Assembly (NCBI GenBank): GCA_033980235.1
Contig: CM067069.1
Coordinates: forward strand, 12,660,828 to 12,724,827
Length of the DNA: 64,000 bases
Direction of reading: 5' to 3'
Source: Diadema setosum
Taxonomy: Eukaryota; Echinodermata; Echinoidea; Diadematoida; Diadematidae
Shown: piece after piece, positions 21,850-50,388 of the stretch
Layout: each line of letters begins with the position of its first letter
Numbering within the stretch: the stretch's first letter is position 1
The notes under the pieces: model-generated
The model's database searches: none
The model's input: only the letters and a program-made list of their open reading frames with translations
Told to the model about the DNA's origin: nothing
Program-made: the position numbers and the translations under genes

Positions 21850-23741
21850 AATTGAAAACAAATCTGAATTAGGAAATACAATGTACACTGTGCTTTACCA
21901 AGGATGTGTTCAATAGTTTGGAGAACACAAAATACATGTATGAATGTATGAGCAAAACTGCCATTACATCTGTCTGGCAAGAATGATAAGAACACAGCGA
22001 TCTCACCCTCCTTGCTACCCCTCTGTGTTGCTGATTCCGCCTAAGACCCCTACGTAAGGCTGGGTGAGGGACGCACAACACCTCTCAAGACCAATCCCCT
22101 CCTCCCCCCCCCCCCCCCATAAAAGATTAACACTGTATGACCTCAATAAATCATTCTCAACAATATACAGTAGCTCAAGCAAATCTTCCTTTGATATTAA
22201 TTGCCACGTAAACAATGGAAAACTTGCTCCATGCAGCTGCAAAGAATGGCATTATACTGGTTTATTGTGCATGCACACAAATTCAGTGGATATATGATAC
22301 CACTGACTCACAAGCTGAACGTAAGCAATCACTTCGTAAAAGTGGAAATTTTCACACATTTTGCGCAACATCAAACCGGCGTGAAAATTAAAACATGATT
22401 TTTTTTTTGTGTTTGTTGCTTGTTATATATACATGTAATACCTTTTCATATTTTCAATCCATGGAATCAAAAACGTGAAATTCATTTTACACGGCCAGGT
22501 GCGAAAAATTACTCACATGGAAATTTACACTTTTACACTAAATTCTTCTGATTTCCAGGTATACCATACTAAAAAACAACAAATAAAAAAAACAAAAAAA
22601 CAAAACAAAACAAAACTGACATCAGATTGGGGGGGGGGGGGGGGGGGGGAGGTCCCTTCTCTCTCTCTTCCCTTGTCAATGAATGCATGTATGACCGCAG
22701 CGTGTAAAAGTACCCTGAATTTGTATCTAAAATATGTATCTAAAGCTTCTACAGTAAAACCCTTGTTTCACACTGTGTACAGAGCTGCAAAACGCAAGAA
22801 GCACAGCTCCTACCACTGCTTATGCCCACTCAGAAAGTATACTATCCAATAGACCATCATATGATCACACTTTCAATTTCTGTGTGCAACTTATTGCTAG
22901 GGACAAATACTGATCTATCTCATGTCCACTTGTCCTGTAGTTGACCCTGACGCTACTGTATTACTGATATTGACTTTCTCGAATTCAATGTTTCAGAGAG
23001 GACTAAATTTTCTTTGTCATTTTGGAAATTTCCAATTTGCCATATAGTGATTTTTGATTTCCGTTCCATCCTCACTGAAGTTCTGTGTCATCTTGTCAAG
23101 AAAATGCTTGTGTCCTCTGCTACGTGTTGACCAGAACCAGTTTAACACAGTCTACCAAAACTTTTGTGTTCCTGGTTGTCGTAACATTTGACTCTCACAC
23201 AGCAGGTCAAATGACCACATGACTCAGACCACACAGCATGACAGCCAGATGCATTAATGAAAGAAATATGTACAAGTAGTCAGCTTTGATGCACATTAAG
23301 TATAAAAGTTATTGCCAAGCAGAAGTATGGAGTATTTCCCTGCAATCCAGTAGTAGATTGTTCTTTTATCATTTCCAGTTTCCTTTGCTGACTATGTGGT
23401 CTAAGAGCACATACATTGTATTCTTACTTTCACGCCTTCTACCAGTGGAATACACCATAATTCTCTCAGCTTGATACGAAACATGTGGATACCAGACTAG
23501 CCCCTTTCTACATCCATACTCTGTATACATTTAACATTTGCATTCCCTCCACCCTGAGTTACAGTGCTGCCGCAGCAGTAGCACTGGTCATTCAGTACAG
23601 TCCACGTCTTGATGACTGCTAGTCTTCACTCAAGACTTACAAAACCATCTCCCATCCACAACATACAAGCAGAACAGACTGTATGGTAGACTACCAAACT
23701 GACCCCAAATTTAAAACATACATATAAATTCTTCACCATGA

Positions 23742-23747
23742 TTTATT
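23742..23747 (-). promoter_or_regulatory. Candidate poly(A) signal for KYAT
   Basis: AATAAA on the minus strand, about 170 nt beyond the KYAT stop. A closer AATAAA overlaps the stop itself (23914-23919). Which is used cannot be told. Confidence 0.3.
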
Positions 23748-23918
23748 TCTCTAACATGTACATCCCAGTATGTATTTACACAAATCAGCTGTTTTTCAAA
23801 AAGCTCTCTTAGCACAAACCTGAAAAAAAAAACCCAGAAACAAAACAAAAAAAAAAATCGATTCACATGATTCAGGCCTTGAACACATCACCAATGAACT
23901 CTCTGACGCAGCCTTTAT

Positions 23919-38867
<14,949 letters not shown>

Positions 38868-38969
38868 GGTTTCCTGAACGGAGCAGACAAAAATAATGGT
38901 CTTCAATTTACCCAGGGTATAGCCTCTTCGGTGTTGACATTGTTCTACCAGAAGGTCCTGCCATCATTA

Positions 38970-39158
38970 CTACCTTAGCATTTATTACCAGGTACCCATT
39001 TATACACCTCTACGGTCAAGAGGGACATGGTACACTGTAGGTATACATTATCGTGTCCAAGGACTAATTACTGTAAGTACATGTACTGGACTGGATTTGA
39101 ACTCTGTTCCTATAATTGAAAGTTTAAAGGGGGTCTTACCAACTATGCCACAGTGCCC
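38970..39158 (-). mobile_element. Second tRNA-derived SINE, truncated
   Basis: Minus strand: GGGCACTGTGGCATAGTTGG head with A box TGGCATAGTTGG, B box GAGTTCAAATCC, then GTATAAATGGGTACC as in the SINE at 36248. The 3' part and tail are missing. It lies just upstream of KYAT exon 1. Confidence 0.8.
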
Positions 39159-41251
39159 TTCTGAAAATGCTTTGTTGATTTTGTTGTTGTTGTTGTTGTT
39201 TCATGCTAGCACAGAGGTCACTGTGCATAGAACTCCTTTCAAGTACCATAGCACTTTTTTCCCCTGATAATAAATATTGTAATAATTTTTGTCAAGATGA
39301 CATGTACATACTTGTGCAACAAACCATTCAAAGATAAAAATCACCGAGTATCTCTCGACCTTGAAGAGAAACGAACAAGATTAAAACCAACGCAGTGATC
39401 AGACAAACTGATCATAGAGTTATGATGTCAATCAAAATGGTGGCAGTTTTTGTAGTTCTGGTAATGCATAAAATATCAATTGATGTAAAAGCAATGACTT
39501 GATCTGTGAACCTATCAGTTTTACCACACACACACACACACACACATCCAAACACTCAAATGACCAGCAATAATGGACACTATTTGGGATCTCCAGAGTT
39601 AAGAGATATTTTGTCCATATGGCTGGCTGTTAGACACACATCATTAGTGACCTCTGACTGCCCTTATTTGACTTCCTTTGCCTTTACCATGTCACATCCT
39701 CTCTTACAGGTCTTTTCTCCAAACAGTCCTTTCACGGACTACGTATAAATGGTGATAATGCAAACCTCTCTTCCTTTAAACTTGTTTGTTACCGCGATAT
39801 AGCATTTTATTTGTGTGTGCATGTCTGATGGTATAAAAAAATAAGACACACTGGCTAAGGAGAAAAACCCCAGGTTGAACCATTCAATGAGCTACCAGCA
39901 TGAAAATAACTCTACATTCTCAATGAATTTGTCATTTGTAGGCACTTTTCACAGACTCCTTTGAAAATCAGACATTTCTGTGGCTGAAAGGCCGGCTGAA
40001 AGGCCAATCCTTCCCATGAGTAGAGAATGCATGAATACAGGTTACCATCCTTGACTGATAGTTTAGAGTGAGACAATGAGAGGGGGTAAAGCAGGGGGAA
40101 GGGGTGGGGATGGTGTGGAAGGGGGTGATGGGGGAGCTTTGACAATTTTACATATAATACGCCATATATTTCGCGAGTGAGTGGTCAAATTCGCAATCGT
40201 GGAGTCCTGTACTGAGCGGAGAAATGTACAGATTGTACATGCGTCGGGGATCAGAGTCAATATTTTTGCGTGTCTTTAATTTCGCGAATAGCACCCGACT
40301 CGCGAAATTTGCGAAAATAAAAACCTCGCGAAATATTCGGCGTATACAGTAAATATTCAAGATTCAAATGGTGCCATCTTGAGCATATCTAGTTGTAAGT
40401 ATACGTTTCAATGCAGGGCATCATATATAAATGAGAATAAGATTTCCTCATTTCACTGACAATTTCTTTAGGACTAATGACCACAGCTGTACAAAGAGTA
40501 CAAACACTGTATGTATTATATTGCGTAGTAAATTCCACTACCTAGCATGCAATTTCTATAGCACTGAACAGCTATTATGCAATTCTCCCTTTAGCACTAA
40601 TAGCAGGTCAAAGTGTCAAATGATAAAAACACATCTGGATTCCGAATCTATGGCCCAAAGTCTAATGGGGCTTCTGACAAAGTTGTACCGATGATAATCA
40701 GTCATTAACGTCATATCAAACACATTATGATGGACTGTATACTCATACTACTGTGTACCTATGTCTGTATACTGATGGAACAATGTGATAAGCATTTCCT
40801 GAATATGCAGTGGTAATGATGGATTTCTGAGTAAAATGTACATGTACATGTATCTGTGTACATGCTGATCAGTTTGATCTACCCTGGGCACTCATGTCAA
40901 CTATCTTAAAAATTCTACTGACATTGTATATAGAGATGTCACCAACAGGTCTGAAAGAATAATAAGTATTCAGGAGAATAGAATAGCACGCCACATGACA
41001 AACGACCATGAAACCAATTACAGAATCCATAGTATAAAAGCTGTTATTTTTGTGAGGGTTTAATTTTCACAAATTTTGCGAATCACAGTTGGAATGCTAA
41101 TTTTAACACCACGCGAAAAAGTCACTATCCACTGTGGTCATAGTACACTTACAATAGCCTGGGTCAAATCACAAAAACAAAGTCTTGCAATAATCTCTGT
41201 GACCTCCTCATACATTAAAACATCTACAATGTATTTGCAAAAATAACAGCT
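39159..41251. other. Spacer upstream of KYAT
   Basis: Contains a (CA)n tract at 39526-39545 and a MITE at 40157-40345. The rest is AT-rich without recognisable genes. Confidence 0.6.
40157..40345. mobile_element. MITE, CGAAATAT family
   Basis: Ends ATACGCCATATATTTCGCGAG (first 20 shared) / CTCGCGAAATATTCGGCGTAT are inverted. Internal GATCAGAGTCAATATTTTTG is shared with 3480-3709. Confidence 0.75.
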
Positions 41252-41464
41252 TACTGTAAAACAAGGAATGTACGCATGCATTTTAACTGCGCAAATTTTG
41301 CGAGAGCCAAGATTCCCGAAATTAAAATGCACGTGAAAAGTCTTGTCTACACTATATGCAATGAATGTTGGAGGCAACTCACGAAAGTGTCATGCCACAA
41401 AAAAGGCCCTCGGCTCCAATTCGCAAAAATTTCATGCCACAAAAAATATCGTGTTTTACAGTAT
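41252..41464. mobile_element. MITE, ACTGTAAAACAAG family
   Basis: Inverted ends TTACTGTAAAACA / TGTTTTACAGTA, internal TCATGCCACAAAAAA and GGCTCCAATTCGC. A diverged relative with an inserted (CAA)n run lies at about 42000-42200. Confidence 0.75.
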
Positions 41465-41999
41465 ACAGTATTATGAATTCCATAATGTACCTGTACTGTA
41501 CAATTATTTGGGTCTCGCACTGAATATATCGCTGAAAACACTTCAAGCTCACGAACAGCTTGAGGTAATTTTTTTTCCATGTTTACAAAGGGGCTATCAA
41601 CATTTCATTTCAGAAAAAGAGGGGAAAAAAGAAACAATAAAGCAGGTACAGTATATGAATGAAGAAATGACTAATTGATTTCATACATACATGTAGTATA
41701 TCAGTCATGTGATAGTTACTGGACAGTAGGAGTCATTGGGTAGACCTACTTGTTTGTATGGCAATCACAGGTACTCATCTAGATTAAAATTAACCTTGAA
41801 TAATTGTATCAATCATATTTAACCCGACTGCAGAAAAATGATTGTATCATACTATGCAATAATATCACAGACTTTTCCAATGCTATGTTCCAAGAACAGA
41901 CCATCAGACCATCTAATCCAAGTCTCGCACCTCAGGCATAAAAGTAAAACCTCAGGGGTCTTTCTGATCACATGCCTGACAAGATATCGTGATTTTATC

Positions 42000-42200
42000 C
42001 AGAAATTTTGATGTGGATGAAACTTTTGCAAATTTCATTCATGAGGAGCCAAAACTGTGAAAGTAAAATGCACACAAAAGGTTTGTTTGCCCAATGCATT
42101 CAATGCCACTCGTTAAATAATCAAATTTTCACGCAACAACAACAACAACAACAAAAGGCTGTTGGCTCCAATTCGCGGATATTTCTGGTTTTACAGTTTT
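42000..42200. repeat. Diverged MITE, ACTGTAAAACAAG family
   Basis: Right part GGCTGTTGGCTCCAATTCGC and GGTTTTACAGT match 41252-41464. An ACA trinucleotide run is inserted at about 42136-42154. Confidence 0.55.
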
Positions 42201-42491
42201 TTCTCACACCTCACTAAAAAGTTACATTTTCGGACAATATTTTCCTATCAGAATAAGCCATAGTACATACATGCACCAGATCACACAATTTGCAGCATTG
42301 AAATGCCAAAACTCCTTACCATGGGTGGGGGATACCCCCTCCCACGCCCTCCTGCCTGCTACAAGCAGGTTGCTTTGCTCCCTCGAGTGACGCGGACATG
42401 GCACACAATCTCACTCGAATATAACTGCCATACACAGCCCTGTCGCTGTACAGAAGTTGCACGGCATCTGGTTGGGCAAACTCGATTCTAG

Positions 42492-44179
42492 CTGCATAAT
42501 TCTAACCTTGGCAACTTTGCAGCAGTGCTCATGCAATGTTGGTATGTTCACATACAAGAAAGCTCCGGTAACTTTCATCTACTCAGTTGTGAAAAAAAAA
42601 GGTGGAGTCAAACTGACTGGTTGGACGCTGCAAAGATCAAGATCACATGATCTGAATGTTGTGTGATATTACATATATTGCAGAGTGTGCCACAAACTTT
42701 AACAGCTGCAGAGTGAATGCAGTATACCGGCATGCACATCTGTTCAACTTGACATGTGAGATGTAGCACATTTAAATCACTATATATGCAGTATTAGCCT
42801 TACCCTTCAACTGAATGTAATGAAATAGTCCAATGAAAGAATAATTCTTAATTTCAGTTGACACAGTCAGTCACACCAGTGTATAAAGAAGATTTTCACA
42901 AGAGTAACTTCCTTTAGTCTGGATTTTATACTCACTCTGAAACTTTGTCCAAAATTTTCTCTTCCCCAGTCCTGTAGCAGTAGGACTGTAAAGCGGTCAC
43001 ATGCACAATTTTGATACTAACACAGACGGCACCAGGTACATGTACTCAGCAGACCAACAAGCTGACACACACAAACACACACACACACACAATGTTCGCT
43101 ACACAAGGTGCACCAGCGCACAAAACCAGGGTAGCAAAACAAGGAGGTGTGTCTCCCATTCAGACTGGCCTCTGATATACAAAATAGCACCCCCCCCCCC
43201 CCAATTCAGATTGCTCTAAAACATGAACAATCTCTGTGTCTGTTGAAGTCCATACAGTACACGTCCTGGGGGTGTTTACTGAAGAAGAACTGGTGATCAG
43301 TTCTTGTGCTGAATTATTGAAATTCTGATAAGTATAGCAGTGCACATCAGAAGTGATCACCAGTCATTGGTAAGTCGATCATCCATAACTTTAAGAACAG
43401 CTTTATGAAACATCCCACTGGTATACATTATTGCACTATGAATAGTACAGCTACATGTAAGTTCTTTGTTTACCAGCATTCGGGAATAGGGGTAGGGGTG
43501 GGGATAGCAATGAGGGTAGGGGTGAAGAATATAGAATATGGTAGGTACACAAAGATTGGGATGGGTGCTGCATCATAAGCTAATAAGAAACATAACTCCA
43601 GTAACACTGACTTTCTTAGAAAGAATGATTTCCATCAAATATTGAGTTGAATAGTTCAAGTTTCATCTATGCACAGCTGTACTTTAGTGGAAAGAGAAAA
43701 CAATGAAATAACATTATTTTGTGTTTTCCTGAAACAGTGATAGTGACCAAATACAGTACGTGATGATTTCATCACCTCACTACTCTCTCATTGATTTGTA
43801 TCGTGATCATGTGACATACAAATCATTGTTCTGTCAACATAGTACATTATCAGCAACGGTAACTTCCTTCCCCATAATACTCACACACTTCAACTCTAGA
43901 TGAAACAATTTGAAGAAAAATTAATGTTTTTCTTTTCTTCATGGCAATATATATACGTTTTTTGTGGGTTTTTTTTTTTTTTTTGCAGATCAGTGTGAGG
44001 GACTTGTCAGGTATAGGACAGCAGTTAATTCATCTTCACTGCATGCAATGTGCATTAAATTGTTGTGACTGCTGACTATTTTTGTCTCAATCAAGACATA
44101 GGAAATTATTCAAATTCATTAAATTCTTCCACTGAGATGTTTTCAATGCAACTGATTGACAAATTGCCTTCACTGACGT
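42492..44179. other. Spacer without recognised genes
   Basis: Holds a (CA)n tract near 43065-43091 and a C run at 43191-43202. No repeat family recognised. Confidence 0.55.
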
Positions 44180-44322
44180 ACTGAATTGATCAGTGTTTTA
44201 GTAGTAGCCATGATAAAAGAAATCATGGCATACATACTCGAGCAGGATTTGAAGCTACGACTTCCTGTATACGCCCGTGATTTCTTTCATCATGGCTCAG
44301 CTAAAACACTGATCAATTCAGT
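44180..44322. mobile_element. 143-bp palindromic MITE
   Basis: Inverted arms ACTGAATTGATCAGTGTTTT then AG, and GCCATGATAAAAGAAATCA, against their complements at the right end. The reading frame across it is incidental. Confidence 0.8.
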
Positions 44323-44937
44323 GCTTTTGTATTTACGTCGATTCCATCCTGATATTATGTTGCTTTGTATGAGAACAGAAAAGTCAAGGCAGTAGATCAG
44401 TGAAAATTTTTTTTTTTGGGAAAAAATCAGACTATACACATTAAAAAAGTTATGAATTTTGAGAGTTTAAAGAGTCTTAATTAAGACAAATTTGCAACTC
44501 TGTGTGATACATAGATGGGTGTTATATACATGTGTACACGTGTAAGTACACAAAAATTGACTTAGAATTTTAACATTTCTCCTGAGTCTTTTTTTTTTTT
44601 TTTTTAAGACCTGGTCTTGGTATCAGGATAGACATTTTTTTTTTGTGTGTGTGTGTGTCTTCCTCGGCATTTCTTTTGTCTGTGCCCAAATATCAGTATT
44701 TGAAAATAGGAAAAATGTATTAAATTTTGTGTACAGAATAAATAGAGAGAGCTGCTTAACACCAAGATTACACAGAGTTGCTATTGTATGTCTTACTCTC
44801 TAAACAGTTTTCATTATTTTTTGCTTGAAATGTGACTAATTTTTTTCCCCCAAATTTTTACTGATTAACTTGTCTGATTTTTCTTCTTTTTGATAAAATT
44901 AAAAATCAATATAATATCAGGATGGAATTTCCCTTTA

Positions 44938-45141
44938 AAGGGGAATGAAACCAAAATGAGGATTGAGTGAATGCAGCAATATTAGTAGAACGCATCAGTG
45001 GAAGTTAGAAGAAGATTGGCAATCTCTTGAAAAGTTCTAAAATCTTTAAATTTTTGGTGCCGCCATCGCTGAATGAGAAGACTACAACACTTTGTGATGT
45101 CATGCATGGAAAACATACACAAACTAGCTGGTATATACATG
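44938..45141. repeat. Left half of a fold-back element, interrupted
   Basis: TGCAGCAATATTAGTAGAAC, GCATCAGTG and a GAGAAGACTAC block match the element at 36956. The matching right half (GAAAGAGGCAAGTGAAGC) appears near 46780, so the sequence between is a later insertion. Confidence 0.65.
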
Positions 45142-46672
45142 TATGCCTCCGCCATAATGTATGATTCTCCTAATAGGTCTATGTCTTGACAATGTGTGAT
45201 GACAGTTTCATCTAAACGGCAAAATATTAAGTTGACTTTTTTTTATGTGTTAAATGTTCACTTTCCTTGAACTAGGCTTAATTGGATGAATCCATGGCTA
45301 CATTTTCTAAGAGAGCATGTATTTGGGGACTTTTACTTGACTTTTTACCCTTTTATAAGTCTCTATGCATTGAGGTACAGAGAAAAAGTGTAATTTCTGT
45401 ATTACCGGTAAATAGTAAATTGTTAGCATCTTGACCTGGCCTTTAACCCTTGACCTTTGAACCTTCAACCCTATGACCTTAAAATTCCCAAGAGAATCAC
45501 TGTCAGGCACAACATGCATTAGTTTCATGGTACAAACAGTGTACCTTGAGCCACTTCTGAGATATGGAGAAGTGAAATTTAGCACTTTCACTTGACCTTT
45601 GACCTTCTGACCTTTGACTTTTTGGCCAAAAACTTCCCAGCGAATCTCTAATGGGTAATACACATATACACTAAGTACAAAGAAAAATCCGGCAGGCATT
45701 GCATAAATATGATGGAAAAAGTGAAATTTAATGTGTTGACCTTGACCTTTGACCCCCTGATCTTTGACCTTATGACCCCCAAATTCCCTAGATAAATAGT
45801 AAATTGTTAGCATCTTGACCTGGCCTTTAACCCTTGACCTTTGAACCTTCAACCCTATGACCTTAAAATTCCCAAGAGAATCACTGTCAGGCACAACATG
45901 CATTAGTTTCATGGTACAAACAGTGTACCTTGAGCCACTTCTGAGATATGGAGAAGTGAAATTTAGCACTTTCACTTGACCTTTGACCTTCTGACCTTTG
46001 ACTTTTTGGCCAAAAACTTCCCAGCGAATCTCTAATGGGTAATACACATATACACTAAGTACAAAGAAAAATCCGGCAGGCATTGCATAAATATGATGGA
46101 AAAAGTGAAATTTAATGTGTTGACCTTGACCTTTGACCCCCTGATCTTTGACCTTATGACCCCCAAATTCCCTAGATAATCACTGCCAGTCAGTACATGC
46201 ATGTGTACTATGTTCCATGAAGATACCTTAAACCATTTCCAAGATATGGAGAGAAAAGTGAAATTTCAAACTTTTCAGTTGACCTTTGACCTCATGACCC
46301 CAAATTCTCACTAGATAATCTTCATCGGGTATTACATATATGTACACTAAATTTCAAGAAAATATCATCTGGCGTTGCATAGATATGGGGAAAAAAGTGA
46401 AATTTTGAGCATTAGACCTTGACCTTTGACCTTGAGCATCTGCACCCAAAACTTAATAGGCGCAACTTCACTCCGTCATACATACATATTGTAGACCTGT
46501 TAAGTTTCATTACGCTACCTCAAACAGTTTTTTAGTTATGCTGTCCACAAAATTGATTACAGACAGACGGATGGACGGAAGGACGGACGGAAGGAAGGAA
46601 GGACGGACGGAAGGACGGATAACCCGAAAACATAATGCCTCTGGCGACACTTTGTGGTGGAGGCATAATAAT
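45142..46672 (-). mobile_element. TGACCTTTGACC-rich dispersed repeat with 384-bp tandem duplication
   Basis: Minus-strand start TTATGCCTCCACCACAAAGT then a CCGT-rich run, and a similar TATGCCTCCGCCA at the other end. The block at 45411-45794 is repeated, apparently exactly, at 45795-46178. TGACCTTTGACC occurs at 45593, 45743, 45977, 46127, 46280 and 46420. The 258-residue minus frame is only the duplicated repeat. Confidence 0.75.
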
Positions 46673-47379
46673 ATTCAGAAAATTCAACAATTTTTTAATT
46701 AATGAAAAAAGTACAACTGTACACATTCCCATGAACTGATGATACTGACATGAAGAGTTGTTTCAGTTCTCCTGCCTTCTGAAAGAGGCAAGTGAAGCAG
46801 CCTTTTATTATGCTAGAAAACTTAAAATATGTTGAATTTTCTTTATTATACGTCTCTTTCTTTCGAGGGTTCTACAGGCAATGGGTTAAGTAAAACCTGG
46901 AGCAAAGCCTCCTATAAACTCTACAAGCTTGAATAGAATCTAACCAACACATCAGTACCTCATATTAGAGTCTGTAAGTTAACATGAAAGCCTGTGATAT
47001 AGACACAATGAAGAACAGAAGATAGAATGCATTCAACAAACAAATCATGGCATGCATGACTGCAATGAAATTGAATGCAAGTGACACAGACAAAGGAGAC
47101 GTTTCACAATGATTAAACACAATGGACAGGTTCACAAATCAGGGAAGAACTGCTACAATGTATGTGCATGACAACAGAGATACTATGTACAGTTTGTGGG
47201 ATATCCAGGGCTGCACACAAACCCATTTAAATTCTACTGGTCTGACCTGTCTGTGGGACCAGTAAGTACCCAGTTTTTCAATTGTTTACTGGTCCATTCC
47301 TAAAAAAAAAAGAGTTACTGGTTCTACAGTGATTTTTACTGGTCCTGGACTGTCAGACTAGTGCCAGTGTGCAGCGGTG

Positions 47380-48244
47380 GTACAGTATTCATCGCATAAT
47401 CGGGACAGGTTGGGAGTAGCAAACACGGCCCCTTTAAGCGGGATGCCCGATTTCGCGATGAGCACTCACCATACACTAACGGCATACGACATATACATGT
47501 AGTGCACACACACACACACACACACACATGCATACTGAGGTACTGTACATGTACATGAATACATAACCACGCTACCCCTCGGCGCGACCCTCTAGCTCTC
47601 CCTGCATTCTCGCAATGATGTAGAGTAATCGCAACCGGGTTCTTCTTCTGTCACCTCTCTTCGAACACAAAATACACTGTATGTGGATTAAAAGCTAACA
47701 CTTTCTTAAACATTCGTAGAATTCTTGGACACGTAGGGCATTCTGTACATATCCACAACCATGGGAAATGATTACCCAGAACTGATGTGGGAACGTCAAT
47801 GAAAAGTCCTTCAATCATTCAATCATCACGGCTTGATTGTTTACTTGCCGCGATCACTGCACTGTACATGTGTTGTAGCGATCTAGCTCGCCATATATAC
47901 ACATGTACAGAAAAGCGAAGGCGGGCAGTGAGCTGAAATGTACGTGTACTGGATGGACGGAGGTCAAAACACACCAGTCCGAAGCTTGCTTTGTAAGTTT
48001 GATGTAAACGACAACTGATAGGGAATCTTTGAAATATTGTTGTGGTATTTTGGTAGATATTTTGTGTAAAATATCAACAAAATCAAAGATCGCTTGAAGA
48101 AAAATTGTCCCGTGTATCAGAGGTCCCCGCCCGATTATCCAGTGAAAATACAGTAACGTGCATTGGAAATGTTTCTGGGAAGCGTATGTCATTTAAGCGA
48201 GGTTCCCGATTATCAGATGCCCGATTATGCGATGAATACTGTAC
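47380..48244. mobile_element. 865-bp TIR element
   Basis: Perfect 25-bp inverted ends beginning GTACAGTATTCATCGCATAA. Inside are further TTTAAGCG and CCCGATTAT inverted blocks and a (CA)n tract at 47506-47526. No transposase. Confidence 0.8.
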
Positions 48245-48929
48245 TCACATAGAAAACAGACTGCTGATTTCAAGTGATTATGCATTGATTATCAGACAAC
48301 AGATGCAGTCAACAAACACTGTGTTAGGAGTGACACACCTGTGAGGCATTGACTGGAAACACACATCTATAGCTCAACAAACTACGGTCTACCATCACAT
48401 GCTACAGAAAGGTGAAACATGGTCATACCCCCTGTTCAACTGTTCAATTTGACAGCAAGAGGGCAGGATATAACTTGAGACAACAGCAGTACAGTGTATA
48501 TCCACATACACCATACACATGTAGTTGAAGATACAATGTACGTATGCACAATAGTTGTACATTCTATCATACTAGTTGAAGATAATATGTATGCACAAAT
48601 GTTGTACATTCTATTAATTTCTATATAGTTGCAGTAAAATGCCTGTCTGAAAAAAAAAAATAACAAGAAAAGCAATCTGAGAGCGCAGACCCATTTTCGC
48701 CACTGATCTTGTTCTTCCATAGAGATATCAGTGATTTCCACCCATACGTACTAGTGCTTAGCATTGTGTGCTGAAAGTCGCCCAATTTCCCAATATAGAA
48801 GCCTTTGTTACGTCATAAACCCTCAGCTGCATGGCGCGCCTTGCCCTAGCAGAAACTAGAGTACGCACTTCAGTGCGCGCATGCAAACCTCTAATACGCG
48901 CAGCCTGAACTCCCAAGTTCATTGACCGT

Positions 48930-49145
48930 ACCTGCCAAAATATAAAAAATCCTTCATAAATTCCCCCAAATTTCTCGGATCACTACCAAAAGTTAATCGT
49001 TTGTTACTTGTGTCATTCTCATCCTCTCCTGTAAGTTTCATCCCAATCCATTATCTACTTTTTGAGTTATTTTGCGCACAGACAAACAAATTAACGAACA
49101 AACCAACGGTAACGAAAACATAACCTCCTCCCTTGGCGGAGGTAA
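48930..49145 (-). mobile_element. Dispersed repeat ending in CCTCCGCCAAGGGAGGAGG
   Basis: Minus strand begins TTACCTCCGCCAAGGGAGG, then TTATGTTTTCG, GTTTGTCTGTGCGCAAAATA and ACTCAAAAAGTAGATAATGG. It is built like the start of the repeat at 46672. I remember this type from several marine invertebrates. Confidence 0.6.
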
Positions 49146-50165
49146 TAAAAATATCCTACAAATTCTGCAGCCAATGGGGACTCTTTTTACACTCACAGCT
49201 AAGTCAGAGGTGCCAAAAAACAGGTCTACACAATGTTCAATGAAGTGCATACATGCGTAACATCGCGTCATGATGATGCATCAAACATTTCCTGGTTATG
49301 TTGTGTGAGAAAACGACACACTATTAACAGTTGATTTGCTGTGCACCTAATCTTTATGCCCAATGGAAGAATACAGCTATTTACACAAACAAACAAAAAC
49401 AAACATTTGCTATCATCAAGTTTCAAAAGAAAGGAAAGCATATGACTTCTTTCACTCCACAGGTTCAGCTTAAGAATCATGAAACTTGCAATTTCAAGTA
49501 GGCCTATTATCATTTCCTTTCAAAGAGTCACGACAAGAGATACAGGGGCTTCACCTGAGGAAAAGAACCCACGTGTCATTTCTATCAAAATTCGCTCATG
49601 CTTCAATTGAGTAGACCACATGCTTGTTGTTTGTATGGTGAAAAGCAAAGAAACAAAAAAGAAGGAAATGTTTTGGAATACAGGACAACTTTAATACATA
49701 TGTCAAATGAGACAAATTTTAATTACACAGATCTCACATGAAGTGGTGAATATCACAGCCAAAACTTTTATGGACACAGCTCTTTTATTGTAGATTGATT
49801 TCTTCAGGAGGGGAGAGGGTGTTTTTGTTGCTGTTGTTTAAGTCTGTTTTCGGGGGGGGGGGGGGGGGGGAGGGGGATTCTGAAAGTTTCATTACCACTG
49901 TTCGTCTGGGCTGCTGGCAGCTCGGGTGAGATGGTGATGCGGTTGCTATGGGCAGATGAGATGCTGAGCGACACAGTCTGTGTAGTGATTGGAGGATGGG
50001 TGTGGTTAGTCTCGGCATAACAATGGCTGGTCCTGTCAAGGCAGAAAAGATTCAAAGGATGCAGACAGAATTATGAGCATGAATTGCGGAGATCAGTTTA
50101 TGTATAACTAGAATGACATGGACATCTAAATGAATTATATGGCTGGTGAATGTGCTTATTACCTT

Positions 50166-50388
50166 ATACAGTAATGTGAAAGTGGATATTTTTGTGCAAT
50201 AAATATTTTGCACTCGGTCTGGTGAGAAGAGTTTTGCATGTTTCAATTCAGTGGAATCAAGATATCAACTACAGGAACATATGGCAAGCAAAAACATTTG
50301 CGTGCTTTTATTCTCACACTAGTTTCTGGTTGCGCGAAATGCACGAAAATTTCACTGTTGCACTGAGAAAATTTCCACTTTTACAGTA
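50166..50388. mobile_element. MITE, TACTGTAAAAGTGG family copy 3
   Basis: Right end CCACTTTTACAGTA, left TACAGTAATGTGAAAGTGG (small insertion), internal GGAACATATGGCAAGCAAAA as in copies at 6287 and 9612. Confidence 0.75.

Noticed and set aside
45307..46083. 258-residue minus-strand ORF with internal repeats
   Set aside because: Its length comes from the 384-bp tandem duplication (a multiple of three) inside a dispersed repeat; no protein motif.
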